The notes: generated from the letters alone by a model not told the origin. A DNA stretch of 45,996 nucleotides from Bacteroidia bacterium (GCA_014376525.1 JACMRI010000011.1:1-45996), one strand, 5' to 3'; positions 1-9,093 are shown, counted from the first letter of the stretch. A program made the numbers and translations.

Positions 1-1
1 G

Positions 2-2431
2 AGTGGAAGTTATAGCTGGAGCCCAAGTGTAGGCTTGAGTAATGCCACTATAGCCACACCTACGGCTAATCCAAGTAGTAGCACAACTTATAACTTAACA
101 GTAACAGGAAGTAATGGTTGCACGAATTCGAGCAGTGTATTAGTAAGCGTTATAGGAGCAGTGCCGTCAGCAAATTCAGGTGGTAATCAAACTATTAATT
201 GCGCCACTACATCCGTCGTTTTAAACGGAAGTGTAAGTGGAGGCACACCAGGTTATTCGTATAACTGGAGCCCAAGTGCAGGTTTGAGTAATGCTACTAT
301 AGCCACCCCAACTGCTACACCAGTTAGCAACACTAATTATACACTTACAGTAACCGATGGTAACGGCTGCTCATCAAGTAGCAGTGCATTAGTAACGGTA
401 GATAATGCTTTACCCATTGTAGATGCCGGGCCAACCAAAAGTATTACTTGCGGCGCACCCTCAGCTACACTTAACGGCAGCGGTACAGGTACGTACAGTT
501 GGAGTCCAAATTCTTACTTAAACAACGCTACCGTGGCAAATCCCATATCAAGCCCACCCGCTAATACATTGTATACACTTACACTCACAGGCAGTAATGG
601 GTGTACAGCTACCGATACCGTAAGTGTGTTAATAGGGTCAGGTGCATTTAGTACAAATGCAGGCTCCCCTCAAACCATTGGTTGTGGTAGCACATCAGTA
701 ACATTAAACAGTACGGTAACAGGCGGGACGCCTACTTATTTTTATAGTTGGTTTCCTACTACAGGATTAAGCAGTACAACTATTGCTAATCCTATTGCTA
801 ACCCCACAGCCACCACTACATATAGCCTTACCATAACCGATGGAAGTGGTTGTTTGGCAATAAGTAATGTAACTATTACCGTTGATAATGCCGCCGCTAA
901 TGCCAATGCAGGTACTGATGTAGTGGTATGCTCAGGCAATCCAGTACAATTAAATGGAGTAGGAGCAGGCACTTATAGTTGGAATAATGGCGCTACCCTT
1001 ACGGATTCTACCATCAATAATCCTATTGCAACAATAAGCACAAGTACCACTTACATATTATCAGTAACAGGTAGTAATGGTTGTGTAGGCAAAGACACCA
1101 TAACGATAACCGTAAACGCTACACCAACAGCACCTATTATAACTTCGTTAAGTAACAATCAGGTATGCGACGGCTTAAGAGATACCATAACCACCACACC
1201 TATAGCGGGATTAATAACCAATGTGTATGCCACAGCTACGAGTATTACCACTATAGGTACGCTTGATTATGTAACACCAGTTATTACAGCTACTACCACT
1301 TATTATTTTGAGACAATAAATACCAGCACAGGTTGTAAAGCCAATAATGGCATACGCCAACCACTAACAATTGTTATGTTGCCTAAGCCCACCCAAGCAG
1401 CATTGAGTGCGAGCCCAACTTCAAGTATTTGTTTGGGCGATAGTACCACACTACATGTAGCGGCAACTAATGTAAACTGGACAGGTATACAATGGTACGC
1501 CACAGCAAGCAGCAATGCCTCGTTGGGTATGGATAGTATAAAAGTAAGCCCAATAAGCAACACGTATTATTATGCCGAATTAGTAAATGTGTTTGGGTGT
1601 AAAGCGGGAGCAATGCGCGATTCATTGTTGGTAAGCGTAATTTCGTTAAGCGGAATAGCACCAAATATATTACCAAGAATAATAAAATGCGATAACGTGT
1701 CAACGGTTACACTTATCACTATAGGTAGTTATGCAAATTCTACATTTAATTGGTTATTGCCAGCAGGCGTAAGTATAATTGGTAATGCTAGTAACGATAC
1801 TTTAGTAACAAATTGGAGTAATGTAAATACAGGAAACATTTATGTAATGGAGATGAATGGTGGTTGTAAGTCAGATAGTGCAAGTACCGTACTTACTAGT
1901 TATGCAGCACCTATAGCAGATATAGATACGGTTAATATAGGAACAATAAGCGAAGCGTATACATTTATAGACAGTTCGTATATAGTATTACCTGAAACTA
2001 TAAAGAGTTGGCAATGGAGCTTTGGGGATGAGGCAACCTCTAACTTACAAAGTCCAAGCCACTTGTACACAAATGTGGGTACATACCCCGTTACGCTTAT
2101 AGTAAGTAGTAGCAAGGGTTGTAAGGATACAGCTACCCTAATCATAAATATACGCGAGGGTGTAAAGTTTAGTAATGTATTTAGCCCTAACGGTGATGGG
2201 CTGAATGATTATTTTGTGTTTCCAAACTTAGGTTTGGAGGGCGATTATAAGTTGGAGATATTTGACCGTTGGGGTTTATTGTTGTTTGAAACCGAGGGTA
2301 AGAACATAGGCTGGGACGGGCGTACAGTAGCAGGCACGCCAGTAGCCGATGGTGCTTACTACTATGTACTACAAGCTAAATCTCAAACCAAAACCTATAA
2401 TAATAAAGGAATTATTATGGTAATGAGGTAG
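2..2431 (+). CDS. T9SS type B repeat adhesin, 3' part only
   Basis: This is the C-terminal 809 residues of a large secreted surface protein; the frame is already open at base 2, so the gene begins outside the window. It carries Ig-like tandem repeats of roughly 85 residues, each with a conserved Cys after an AG-x-TI-like start, a Y-x-W-x-P core, and a final GS/DG-NGC plus T-V strand. About four and a half such units are followed by more diverged Ig-like modules and one PKD-like module (WSFGDEAT). The end is a type B (gliding-motility-type) sorting domain starting at NVFSPNGDGLND and including LEIFDRWG and a DGAYYY turn, which in Bacteroidota directs export through the type IX secretion system and surface attachment. 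The gene converges on murG with a 10-bp gap and no clear terminator. The role, probably adhesion or matrix, is inferred from the architecture. Confidence 0.9.
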   Translation, partial: SGSYSWSPSVGLSNATIATPTANPSSSTTYNLTVTGSNGCTNSSSVLVSVIGAVPSANSGGNQTINCATTSVVLNGSVSGGTPGYSYNWSPSAGLSNATIATPTATPVSNTNYTLTVTDGNGCSSSSSALVTVDNALPIVDAGPTKSITCGAPSATLNGSGTGTYSWSPNSYLNNATVANPISSPPANTLYTLTLTGSNGCTATDTVSVLIGSGAFSTNAGSPQTIGCGSTSVTLNSTVTGGTPTYFYSWFPTTGLSSTTIANPIANPTATTTYSLTITDGSGCLAISNVTITVDNAAANANAGTDVVVCSGNPVQLNGVGAGTYSWNNGATLTDSTINNPIATISTSTTYILSVTGSNGCVGKDTITITVNATPTAPIITSLSNNQVCDGLRDTITTTPIAGLITNVYATATSITTIGTLDYVTPVITATTTYYFETINTSTGCKANNGIRQPLTIVMLPKPTQAALSASPTSSICLGDSTTLHVAATNVNWTGIQWYATASSNASLGMDSIKVSPISNTYYYAELVNVFGCKAGAMRDSLLVSVISLSGIAPNILPRIIKCDNVSTVTLITIGSYANSTFNWLLPAGVSIIGNASNDTLVTNWSNVNTGNIYVMEMNGGCKSDSASTVLTSYAAPIADIDTVNIGTISEAYTFIDSSYIVLPETIKSWQWSFGDEATSNLQSPSHLYTNVGTYPVTLIVSSSKGCKDTATLIINIREGVKFSNVFSPNGDGLNDYFVFPNLGLEGDYKLEIFDRWGLLLFETEGKNIGWDGRTVAGTPVADGAYYYVLQAKSQTKTYNNKGIIMVMR

Positions 2432-2441
2432 GGCTAAAAAA

Positions 2442-3530
2442 CTACTTAACCAATGCCAACGCAGCTGCTACTATATCTTTAGCGGAATTGGGTTTGGCTA
2501 GGCTCAAAATATTTATGCTTAATGTAGCGCATTTATCTGTATCATTTATTAATGCCAAGGTTGCAGGCATTAGTTTAATTTTGGCATCTATATCTTTTAT
2601 AAGTATTGCCGCATTACTATTTACTAATGCCATGGCATTGTGTGTTTGATGGTCTTCGGCAACATTGGGCGAGGGTATAAGTATTACAGGTTTACCCACT
2701 ACGCACAATTCTGATATCGTGCCTGCACCTGCTCTGGATATAACTACATCGGCAACACTAAAGGCGTAATCCATACGTGCTATAAAATCATACACATGTA
2801 TAACATCGCTTGCCATAGTAGCAGCAGTAGCATAATAATTTTTGCCTGTTTGCCATATTAATTGCACATCGTTAGGGAGTAATAAAGAAGCGTTTTTTAT
2901 GGCTTCGTTTATAGTTAGTGCGCCCAAACTTCCTCCTACTATTAGTATGGTTTTTTTGTTAGGGTTTAAGTTAAAATAAGCATACGCATCGGCTTTATTT
3001 ACTTGCATTGCGCTTATTTCTTTGCGTATGGGGTTGCCGGTAAGCAAGAGTTTACTTTTGTTAAAAAATTTATCCATGTTGGGGTACGCCACACATATTT
3101 TGCTTGCGCCACCTGCTAGCATTTTGTTGGTAATACCTGGATAAGAATTTTGCTCTTGTATAAGTGTAGGTATGTTGCGTTGGTTGGCCGCTTTCATTAT
3201 TATGGCGCTTGCATAACCTCCTACACCTATTACTAATTGGGGTTTAAACGAGTTAATAATACGATGTGCTTTTATTAAACTACTTAGTATTTTAAAAGGT
3301 AATAATAAGTTTTGTGGCGATAGTTTACGTTGCAATCCGCTTATCCACAGCCCTTCAATGGCGTAGCCTGCGGCAGGTACTTTTTCCATTTCCATACGCC
3401 CTTGTGCACCTACAAAAAGTATATTTACACTATCGCCCAATTGGGCTTTAAGTTCGTTAGCTATAGCTATAGCTGGGAATATATGCCCACCTGTGCCTCC
3501 ACCACTTATTATTACGTTTAATTTATTCAT
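2442..3530 (-). CDS. murG: MurG, lipid II-forming GlcNAc transferase
   Basis: MurG transfers GlcNAc from UDP-GlcNAc to lipid I on the inner face of the membrane, giving lipid II. The product is 362 residues, normal for the family. It shows the N-terminal glycine-rich GGGTGGHIFPA loop, the second-domain GGSLGA loop, and the nucleotide-sugar site SRAGAGTISEL. I place the start at the ATG at 3528-3530, which overlaps the ftsW stop by 8 bp (ATGAATAA). A GTG four codons upstream is also possible, but the family normally starts just before the glycine-rich loop. The gene is the last of the mur cluster on this strand. murC, ftsQ, ftsA and ftsZ, which often follow in Bacteroidota, are absent, and the next gene converges from the other strand. 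Confidence 0.96.
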   Translation of the reverse strand: MNKLNVIISGGGTGGHIFPAIAIANELKAQLGDSVNILFVGAQGRMEMEKVPAAGYAIEGLWISGLQRKLSPQNLLLPFKILSSLIKAHRIINSFKPQLVIGVGGYASAIIMKAANQRNIPTLIQEQNSYPGITNKMLAGGASKICVAYPNMDKFFNKSKLLLTGNPIRKEISAMQVNKADAYAYFNLNPNKKTILIVGGSLGALTINEAIKNASLLLPNDVQLIWQTGKNYYATAATMASDVIHVYDFIARMDYAFSVADVVISRAGAGTISELCVVGKPVILIPSPNVAEDHQTHNAMALVNSNAAILIKDIDAKIKLMPATLALINDTDKCATLSINILSLAKPNSAKDIVAAALALVK

Positions 3531-4656
3531 CGTTATCTTCACCTTCGTTTATACTACGGCTTACACTTAGCACTATACCTAAGGCTATACTCGTAAACCA
3601 AATACTTGTACCACCCATACTTACCATGGGTAGCGGTTGTCCTGTTACTGGAAACAAATTAGTAGCTACTGCCATATTTATCAATGCCTGAAAAACCAAG
3701 CTAAACGTAATACCTATGGCAAGTAAACCGCCAAATGTTTTTTCGCTATGTTTTAAAATATTTATACCACGTGTGAGTAATACTAAGTACAAAAAAACCA
3801 CAAATACGCCTGCTACAGAACCATACTCTTCTATAATAAAGGCATATATAAAATCGGAATAGGGGTGAGGTAAAAAATTACGTTGTGTTGATTTGCCAGG
3901 ACCTTTGCCTAACACACCGCCTGTGGCTATGGCTATTTTGGCTTGATCTACCTGAAAATTATTTTCGCTATCTGGATTTCTAAAATTTTCAATACGTTTT
4001 TTCCATGTTATGAAACGTCCTTGATTAGGCATTTGCGAAAGTATAGCCAAAAATATACCAAGCATTACCATGCCCGAAAAAAATATGCCAAGTATATATT
4101 TGATGTTGATACGCCCTATAAATAATATTACCATACTGGTTACAAATAACACTGCTGCGGTACTAAAATTGGCAGGCAATATAAAACCACATATTAAGGT
4201 AATAGGAAATAGTATAGGTAAAAAAGCCGATTTAAAATCTTTGATATTGTCTTGCTTTTGCGATAGAAAACGCGCCAAATACATAATAAGTGCTAGCTTG
4301 GCAAAATCGGAAGTTTGAAACGTAAGCCCTGTTCCAGGTATTGCTATCCAACGGCTTGCATCATTTATTTTTGGTCCTAATAGTGTAAACATTAATAGCG
4401 GTACAGCTAAGAATAAAGCCAATTGGGCTATGCGAGAAAATAACGTGTAACGAACAGAATGTACCAAGTACATAAGCACAAACCCCAACGAGAGTATAAA
4501 CAAATGCTTAAACATATAGTAAAATGCATTTCCATTTTGATGCTTATACGCTAACGTAGATGTGGCGCTATATACAGAGAGTAAAGAAAATAAAGAGAGT
4601 AATAATACTATTGCCCATATTACTTTATCGCCTTTGAAGTAGGTAAATATTTTCAT
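3523..4656 (-). CDS. ftsW: FtsW, septal peptidoglycan glycosyltransferase (SEDS family)
   Basis: This is a 377-residue polytopic membrane protein of the SEDS family. These proteins polymerise lipid II together with a class B penicillin-binding protein at the division site. The conserved central loop contains QVDQAKIAIATGG, GKGPGKSTQRNFLPHPYSDFI and IIEEYG, as in FtsW/RodA. FtsW is preferred over RodA because of its place between murD and murG in a dcw-type cluster. The ATG is at 4654-4656. The upstream 290 bp hold a TAAC-N6-GTTA palindrome, a 17-bp direct repeat and the relic of an SGNH gene. Translation is probably coupled to murG through the 8-bp overlap. Confidence 0.93.
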   Translation of the reverse strand: MKIFTYFKGDKVIWAIVLLLSLFSLLSVYSATSTLAYKHQNGNAFYYMFKHLFILSLGFVLMYLVHSVRYTLFSRIAQLALFLAVPLLMFTLLGPKINDASRWIAIPGTGLTFQTSDFAKLALIMYLARFLSQKQDNIKDFKSAFLPILFPITLICGFILPANFSTAAVLFVTSMVILFIGRINIKYILGIFFSGMVMLGIFLAILSQMPNQGRFITWKKRIENFRNPDSENNFQVDQAKIAIATGGVLGKGPGKSTQRNFLPHPYSDFIYAFIIEEYGSVAGVFVVFLYLVLLTRGINILKHSEKTFGGLLAIGITFSLVFQALINMAVATNLFPVTGQPLPMVSMGGTSIWFTSIALGIVLSVSRSINEGEDNDE

Positions 4657-4667
4657 TTTTTATTTGT

Positions 4668-4681
4668 TAACCGTTTGGTTA
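4668..4681. promoter_or_regulatory. TAAC-N6-GTTA palindrome upstream of ftsW
   Basis: The sequence is TAACCGTTTGGTTA, a 5-bp inverted repeat around four bases, 11 nt upstream of the ftsW start. It is the exact reverse complement of the 14-mer upstream of the MBOAT gene. The same TAAC-N6-GTTA form recurs before mraY and murD. It could be a protein-binding site or a small RNA hairpin near the ribosome entry site. The function is unknown. Confidence 0.5.
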
Positions 4682-4694
4682 TATTTATTAGTTA

Positions 4695-4742
4695 ATTGGT
4701 TAATTTTTTTTAAAAAACACTTAACATTGGTTAATTTTTTTT
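4695..4742. repeat. 17-bp direct repeat upstream of ftsW
   Basis: ATTGGTTAATTTTTTTT occurs twice, at 4695-4711 and 4726-4742, with a 31-bp period. The second copy overlaps the last codons of the SGNH relic. It may be a simple duplication in decaying DNA, or part of the ftsW upstream region, since the core TTAACCAA (on -) also resembles the palindrome next to it. Confidence 0.55.
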
Positions 4743-4885
4743 GTTAAGTATTATGTTTTCATTTAAAGCATGTTGTTTAATTTTAGCAAGCCACTCAGGA
4801 GTAAGCTTTATTGTTGATATAATTTATTGTATTCGCTCGTTAATACTGTAATTTTCATTGAAGTAAATATCATATAATTTTTTTT
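4731..4885 (-). pseudogene. Decayed C-terminus of a second SGNH/AlgX-like gene
   Basis: Read on the minus strand, this non-genic stretch matches the last ~45 residues of the intact SGNH gene that ends just upstream at 4949. Matching pieces, relic versus intact, are YFNENY/YFNPNY, ERIQ-stop-II/ERINKIV, STIKLTPEWLAKI/KTIKTTPSWLAAI and NENIILNK/RENISLDK. The relic lacks about five residues after YFNENYSIN, has an in-frame TAA after ERIQ, and runs out at a TAA at 4731-4733. Nothing corresponding to the catalytic parts remains. The simplest reading is a tandem duplication of the SGNH gene, or a three-gene MBOAT-SGNH-SGNH module, in which the last copy was almost entirely deleted. The match was made by eye. 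Confidence 0.7.
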
Positions 4886-4948
4886 ATAAAATTAAACCAA
4901 TTACATATGTAATGTAGTAAACATTGCCATTTTTTTTGTTTATGTCCA

Positions 4949-6265
4949 TCATTTAACGGTCTTTTTATTTTCTTCTTTTAGCACATACTCTGCATTGTTT
5001 TGTATGGCTTTATCAAGGCTTATATTTTCTCTAACTGCTTGTTGTTCTATAGCTGCAAGCCAGCTAGGGGTTGTTTTTATTGTTTTTACTATTTTATTAA
5101 TACGTTCTTTTTTAATCTGGTTTAATTCGTAATTAGGATTAAAATAAGCTTCGTAAGCCTCTTCTATAAACCCAAAACCTAGTTTGTATATGTTGGCATT
5201 AGTTGGCATTAATAGAATGAATTTATTTTTTTCTATTTCCTGTTTTATGTTCAACAATTTTCGATCTTTAATTCCGTTGGGATTATTATCATAAATATCT
5301 CTATTATAGTACCAAAAATTACCATTGTCAAAAGCATTAAATGATAAGCCTCCTGCCCACATTTCGTCGTAGTAGCTATCGCCTATTACTAAAGTTTTTA
5401 TTTTTGTTTTATGTAATGTATCAAAATGAAAATAAGGTTGTGCCATAGCATAAGTAGGTAGAGTGTCGTATAAATTCATTAAATGCCCTCCATCATACTC
5501 TCGTTCAGTATTATAATTTCCCACTATCAAACTATCTAAAATTATATTAGGCATATCCACTTTTTTTAGTGCTTCCATGTAATGAAGTATGGAATCCATA
5601 GTTAAATATTGCCCGTAGTTACTCCAATGCCAGCCCGCTTGTGGATATAAGGGGTATTTAGCGGTAGGTTTCATTTTATCAAACCAATCGCTAAAATTAA
5701 TGTGAGTAATATTTAATTTATTAAATGTACTTACAAAAGCTTTTAAATTAGTGGTTTCGTAATGTTTGGCTAAATATTTATCAGGTATGTATTCTGGCAT
5801 AAATGTACCCTTGCCTGGTGCAAATGCAATTAAAAAATCAATACCCTTGGTAAGTAAAGTGTCTTGTAGTTTTTTGATTTTAATACTTTGAGACATAATA
5901 CTATCATAGCCTACAAAGTTTTCTCCAGTGTAAGCATACACATAATTATCGCCGTATAAATATTCATTTTTCCCAACAATCATAGCAGATGCTGTTGTAC
6001 TGTTGAATAAACTATACTGCCACTGATTATGAATTCGTAGTAATGTATTTCTAAAACCAAAATTTTGATTGTTATGTTGTTCAAAGTTTTGCTGATACTT
6101 TTCAGTAAACCAATTTTCTAAAGCAAATGGAATTTTGTGGTATTGTGTAATGTAGCCATGTAATGGTTTTTCTTTGATAAGATTGAGATTGCTTACAACA
6201 ATAGGTACCCATAAAAAAGCAAGAATATGTATGAAGAGAATTATTTTTACTCGTTGATTATCCAT
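4949..6265 (-). CDS. SGNH/AlgX-like O-acetyltransferase partner protein
   Basis: This is a 438-residue protein with one N-terminal membrane anchor (about residues 8-25) and an extracytoplasmic SGNH-like domain. It resembles AlgX/AlgJ and PatB-type proteins, which move acetyl groups from an MBOAT transporter onto a polymer. Visible landmarks are an FAPGKGTFMPEYIPDKY segment near 148-164, GWHWSNYGQ with a candidate catalytic His at 213, and a GDS motif with a candidate nucleophile Ser297. The Asp found two residues before the His in AlgX (DTHW) is Gly here, so the triad must differ or be completed elsewhere. It lies 3 nt downstream of the MBOAT gene, so the two are certainly co-transcribed. The substrate is not known; alginate is unlikely, while peptidoglycan or an exopolysaccharide is possible. 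A relic of a second copy follows it. Confidence 0.75.
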   Translation of the reverse strand: MDNQRVKIILFIHILAFLWVPIVVSNLNLIKEKPLHGYITQYHKIPFALENWFTEKYQQNFEQHNNQNFGFRNTLLRIHNQWQYSLFNSTTASAMIVGKNEYLYGDNYVYAYTGENFVGYDSIMSQSIKIKKLQDTLLTKGIDFLIAFAPGKGTFMPEYIPDKYLAKHYETTNLKAFVSTFNKLNITHINFSDWFDKMKPTAKYPLYPQAGWHWSNYGQYLTMDSILHYMEALKKVDMPNIILDSLIVGNYNTEREYDGGHLMNLYDTLPTYAMAQPYFHFDTLHKTKIKTLVIGDSYYDEMWAGGLSFNAFDNGNFWYYNRDIYDNNPNGIKDRKLLNIKQEIEKNKFILLMPTNANIYKLGFGFIEEAYEAYFNPNYELNQIKKERINKIVKTIKTTPSWLAAIEQQAVRENISLDKAIQNNAEYVLKEENKKTVK

Positions 6266-6268
6266 CTT

Positions 6269-7690
6269 TTAAAATCTAAAATAAATAAACGGATTAAACG
6301 TTGAGGTAGTAACAGCAGCTACACTTAATGTATACATTATAAATGAAATAAGTAGTGCAGGTATATACCATTTTAATGTGTTAGCACCATTGTAAACAAC
6401 TGTTTGTAGCTTTTCGCCAATTTTAAACAAATGAATAAATGAAATAATTATTGCCAACACTAACGTACATTTAAACTCTAGTGATGTGTGTAAATTATTG
6501 GTATGAAAGTTAAATGCAAACATTTTTTTTATGTAGTGCAATGCTTGTGCAAGCCCTTCAATTCTAAAAAATACCCAACCTATCATTACTATTATAAATG
6601 TAAATAACACACTGGGTAGCTTGCCTATTTTAGCTAAAAATTTAAGTAAAATTGCTTTATCTATAATTAAGAAAAAGCCATGAAATGCTCCCCAAATAAC
6701 AAAATTCCAGCTTGCCCCATGCCATAACCCCGATATTAAAAACACTAACCAAAGATTAAAAAACAAACGCCACTGTGTATCTACTTTGTTACCACCTAGA
6801 GGTATGTATAAATAGTTCTTCATCCATGCCCCCAATGATATGTGCCACCTGCGCCAAAATTCGGTAATACTGGTAGCATTATATGGGTTATTAAAATTTT
6901 CGGGAAATGTAAAACCTATCATTTTACCTATACCCAAAGCCATGTCGGAGTAGCCCGAAAAATCAAAATAAATTTGAAACGTATATGCCATTATACCCAC
7001 CCACGTACTAGCAGTGGTAAGGCTTTCGGGGTTTTGGTTCATTATAACATCGGCCTGTGCACCAAGCACATTGGCTATTAATACTTTTTTGGCTAGGCCC
7101 ACACAAAAGCGAGTAAAACCATGGATCTTATCATCAATGGTTTCGTTGCGTTCGGTTATTTGGTCGGCTATAGAATGAAAGCGGACTATAGGCCCTGCTA
7201 TTAATTTTGGAAACAAAATAATATACAATTGATAATCCCAAAAATTATTCAATGGCTTGTGTACTTTTCTATACACATCTACTACATAAGTAACGGTTTC
7301 AAACGTATAAAAAGATATCCCTATTGGCAATATTATTTGCGTCCAAGTTACATTAGTAAAACCCGCTACATTTAGTACTGCATTTACATTTTCTATAAAA
7401 AAATTAGCGTATTTAAAATATGCCAACAAACTCAAATTCATTAGTAAAGATGTTACTAATAGCAATTTTCGTTTGCGCTCAGTTGTACTATTATCCAGCG
7501 CTTTAACCAAATAAAAATCTAAAGTAGTAGTAGCTAATAATATAAATATAAACTTAGGCGCACCCCATGCATAAAAAAAAATGCTTGCACAAAGTATAAA
7601 TGCATTTTTATATTTCTTATCAATAAACTGGTAAATAAGTAAAAATGCAGGAAAGAAAAATATTAAAAATGTAATACTACTAAAAACCAT
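6269..7690 (-). CDS. MBOAT-family O-acyltransferase (AlgI/PatA-like)
   Basis: This is a 473-residue polytopic membrane protein of the membrane-bound O-acyltransferase family, in the AlgI/DltB/PatA branch that passes acetyl groups across the inner membrane. Conserved pieces include LPIGISFYTFETVTYVVDVYR, a YFDFSGYSDMALGIGKM segment, FWRRWHISLGAWMKNYLYIPLGG and the catalytic-His region SGLWHGASWNFVIWGAFHG (His324 and His337). The gene sits 48 bp after murD inside the mur cluster and directly before its SGNH partner. Its start is at 7688-7690, preceded by a TAAC-N6-GTTA palindrome 20 nt upstream. Placement in a peptidoglycan-precursor operon suggests, but does not prove, that the acceptor is peptidoglycan or another division-linked envelope polymer. 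Confidence 0.9.
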   Translation of the reverse strand: MVFSSITFLIFFFPAFLLIYQFIDKKYKNAFILCASIFFYAWGAPKFIFILLATTTLDFYLVKALDNSTTERKRKLLLVTSLLMNLSLLAYFKYANFFIENVNAVLNVAGFTNVTWTQIILPIGISFYTFETVTYVVDVYRKVHKPLNNFWDYQLYIILFPKLIAGPIVRFHSIADQITERNETIDDKIHGFTRFCVGLAKKVLIANVLGAQADVIMNQNPESLTTASTWVGIMAYTFQIYFDFSGYSDMALGIGKMIGFTFPENFNNPYNATSITEFWRRWHISLGAWMKNYLYIPLGGNKVDTQWRLFFNLWLVFLISGLWHGASWNFVIWGAFHGFFLIIDKAILLKFLAKIGKLPSVLFTFIIVMIGWVFFRIEGLAQALHYIKKMFAFNFHTNNLHTSLEFKCTLVLAIIISFIHLFKIGEKLQTVVYNGANTLKWYIPALLISFIMYTLSVAAVTTSTFNPFIYFRF

Positions 7691-7710
7691 TTACGTTGTT
7701 ATTTATTAAT

Positions 7711-7724
7711 TAACCAAACGGTTA
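7711..7724. promoter_or_regulatory. TAAC-N6-GTTA palindrome upstream of the MBOAT gene
   Basis: TAACCAAACGGTTA lies between murD and the MBOAT gene, 20 nt before the MBOAT ATG. It is the inverted copy of the element at 4668-4681, so the two bracket the MBOAT-SGNH-relic module. This could mark the edges of an old insertion, or both could be members of the wider motif also seen before murD and mraY. Confidence 0.5.
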
Positions 7725-7738
7725 GTAATTCAAAAATA

Positions 7739-9085
7739 TTACAACGAACGTACTGCTTGTTTAAACTGCCAACCTCTATCTTCGTAATTTTGAAACAAAT
7801 CAAAACTTGCACAAGCAGGCGACAGCATTACGGCGTCAATACTGTCTTTTTTAGCTATTTTATACGCTTCTTTTACTGCAGTTTCCATATTGGTAGTATC
7901 GAGTATAGTTGTTACTACATCGGCAAAGGCTTCGTGTATTTTTGCATTGTCTAAGCCCAAACATATTATAGCACTTACCTTGGCTTTTACTAAATCGCGC
8001 AACGATGCATAATCGTTGCCTTTATCTACACCACCTACTATCCATACTGATTTGGTTTTTATACTTTCCAGCGCATACCACGTAGAGTTTATGTTGGTGG
8101 CTTTGGAGTCGTTTATAAACTCAATGCCATGCACCTTGGTTACAAACTCCATGCGGTGTTCTATGTTCTCAAAATCGGCTAAGCTCTCGCGAATGCTTTC
8201 TTTTCTAATCCCTACCAAGTTGCCGCTAACTCCAGCAGCCATTGAGTTGTAACGATTATGTCTTCCTTGTAATGCTAATTCTTCGATGCTCATTTGTAAT
8301 TGTGTTTGTGATGTATGTATTGTAAACTCGGTTTCGGTAATCATGCAAGCACCTTGCGGTACTTGTTGGTGCAGGCTTATTGGGTAATGTATTGCAGGGG
8401 TGTTGTATTGTGCTAATGTGTTACTAGTTAGTGGGTCGTCTATGTTATAAATAAATGCGTCTTGGTTGGTTTGGTTTTGAAGTATGCGATATTTTGATGC
8501 TATGTAATTTTCTAATTTATAATCGTACCTATCTAAGTGGTCAGGCGTAATGTTGCATAGTATTGCAGTATTTATGCGGGTGTTATACATTCCGTCTAAC
8601 TGAAAACTACTTAACTCCAACACGTAGTAATCATAATTATGTAATGCTACTTGTCGTGCAAAGCTCTCTCCTATGTTTCCTCCAAGCCCTACGTTTAATC
8701 CTGCATTTTTATATATATGATAAATAAGTGCTGTTGTTGTCGTTTTTCCGTTTGTACCTGTTATGCCTGTAATGTGTGCTTTGGTGTATCGTGCTGCAAA
8801 TTCTATTTCGCTTATTACAGGTATGTTGTTGTTTTTGTAATGTTGTATAAGCGCTATTTTATCAGGAATACCAGGGCTTTTTATTACTTCGTGCGCCTCA
8901 TGTATTTTGGTTAATGTGTGTCCGCCTTGTTCGTACGGTATATTATGTTCATTTAACTCATTTATATATTTTTCCTTAATCATACCTGCGTCTGATAAAA
9001 AAACATCAAACCCCATTTTTTTTGCTAAAATGGCTGCTCCCGTTCCGCTTTCGCCTGCACCTAATATGATTATTTTCTTACTCAT
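7739..9085 (-). CDS. murD: MurD, UDP-MurNAc-L-alanine:D-glutamate ligase
   Basis: This cytoplasmic Mur ligase adds D-glutamate to UDP-MurNAc-L-Ala using ATP. It has 448 residues, typical length. The N-terminal Rossmann-like part begins IIILGAGESGTGAAILAK. The central ATP-binding loop is GITGTNGKTTTTAL, and the middle domain has NITPDHLDRY. The C-terminal part has FINDSKATN and WIVGGVDKGNDY, as expected for MurD. The ATG is at 9083-9085, 23 nt after the mraY stop, with a palindrome 8 nt upstream. Confidence 0.96.
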   Translation of the reverse strand: MSKKIIILGAGESGTGAAILAKKMGFDVFLSDAGMIKEKYINELNEHNIPYEQGGHTLTKIHEAHEVIKSPGIPDKIALIQHYKNNNIPVISEIEFAARYTKAHITGITGTNGKTTTTALIYHIYKNAGLNVGLGGNIGESFARQVALHNYDYYVLELSSFQLDGMYNTRINTAILCNITPDHLDRYDYKLENYIASKYRILQNQTNQDAFIYNIDDPLTSNTLAQYNTPAIHYPISLHQQVPQGACMITETEFTIHTSQTQLQMSIEELALQGRHNRYNSMAAGVSGNLVGIRKESIRESLADFENIEHRMEFVTKVHGIEFINDSKATNINSTWYALESIKTKSVWIVGGVDKGNDYASLRDLVKAKVSAIICLGLDNAKIHEAFADVVTTILDTTNMETAVKEAYKIAKKDSIDAVMLSPACASFDLFQNYEDRGWQFKQAVRSL

Positions 9086-9093
9086 TTATACAC

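Noticed and set aside
742-2145. Antisense open frames within the adhesin and other long genes
   Set aside because: They lie fully inside strong coding regions, have no family motifs, and reflect the repeat composition of the real frame.
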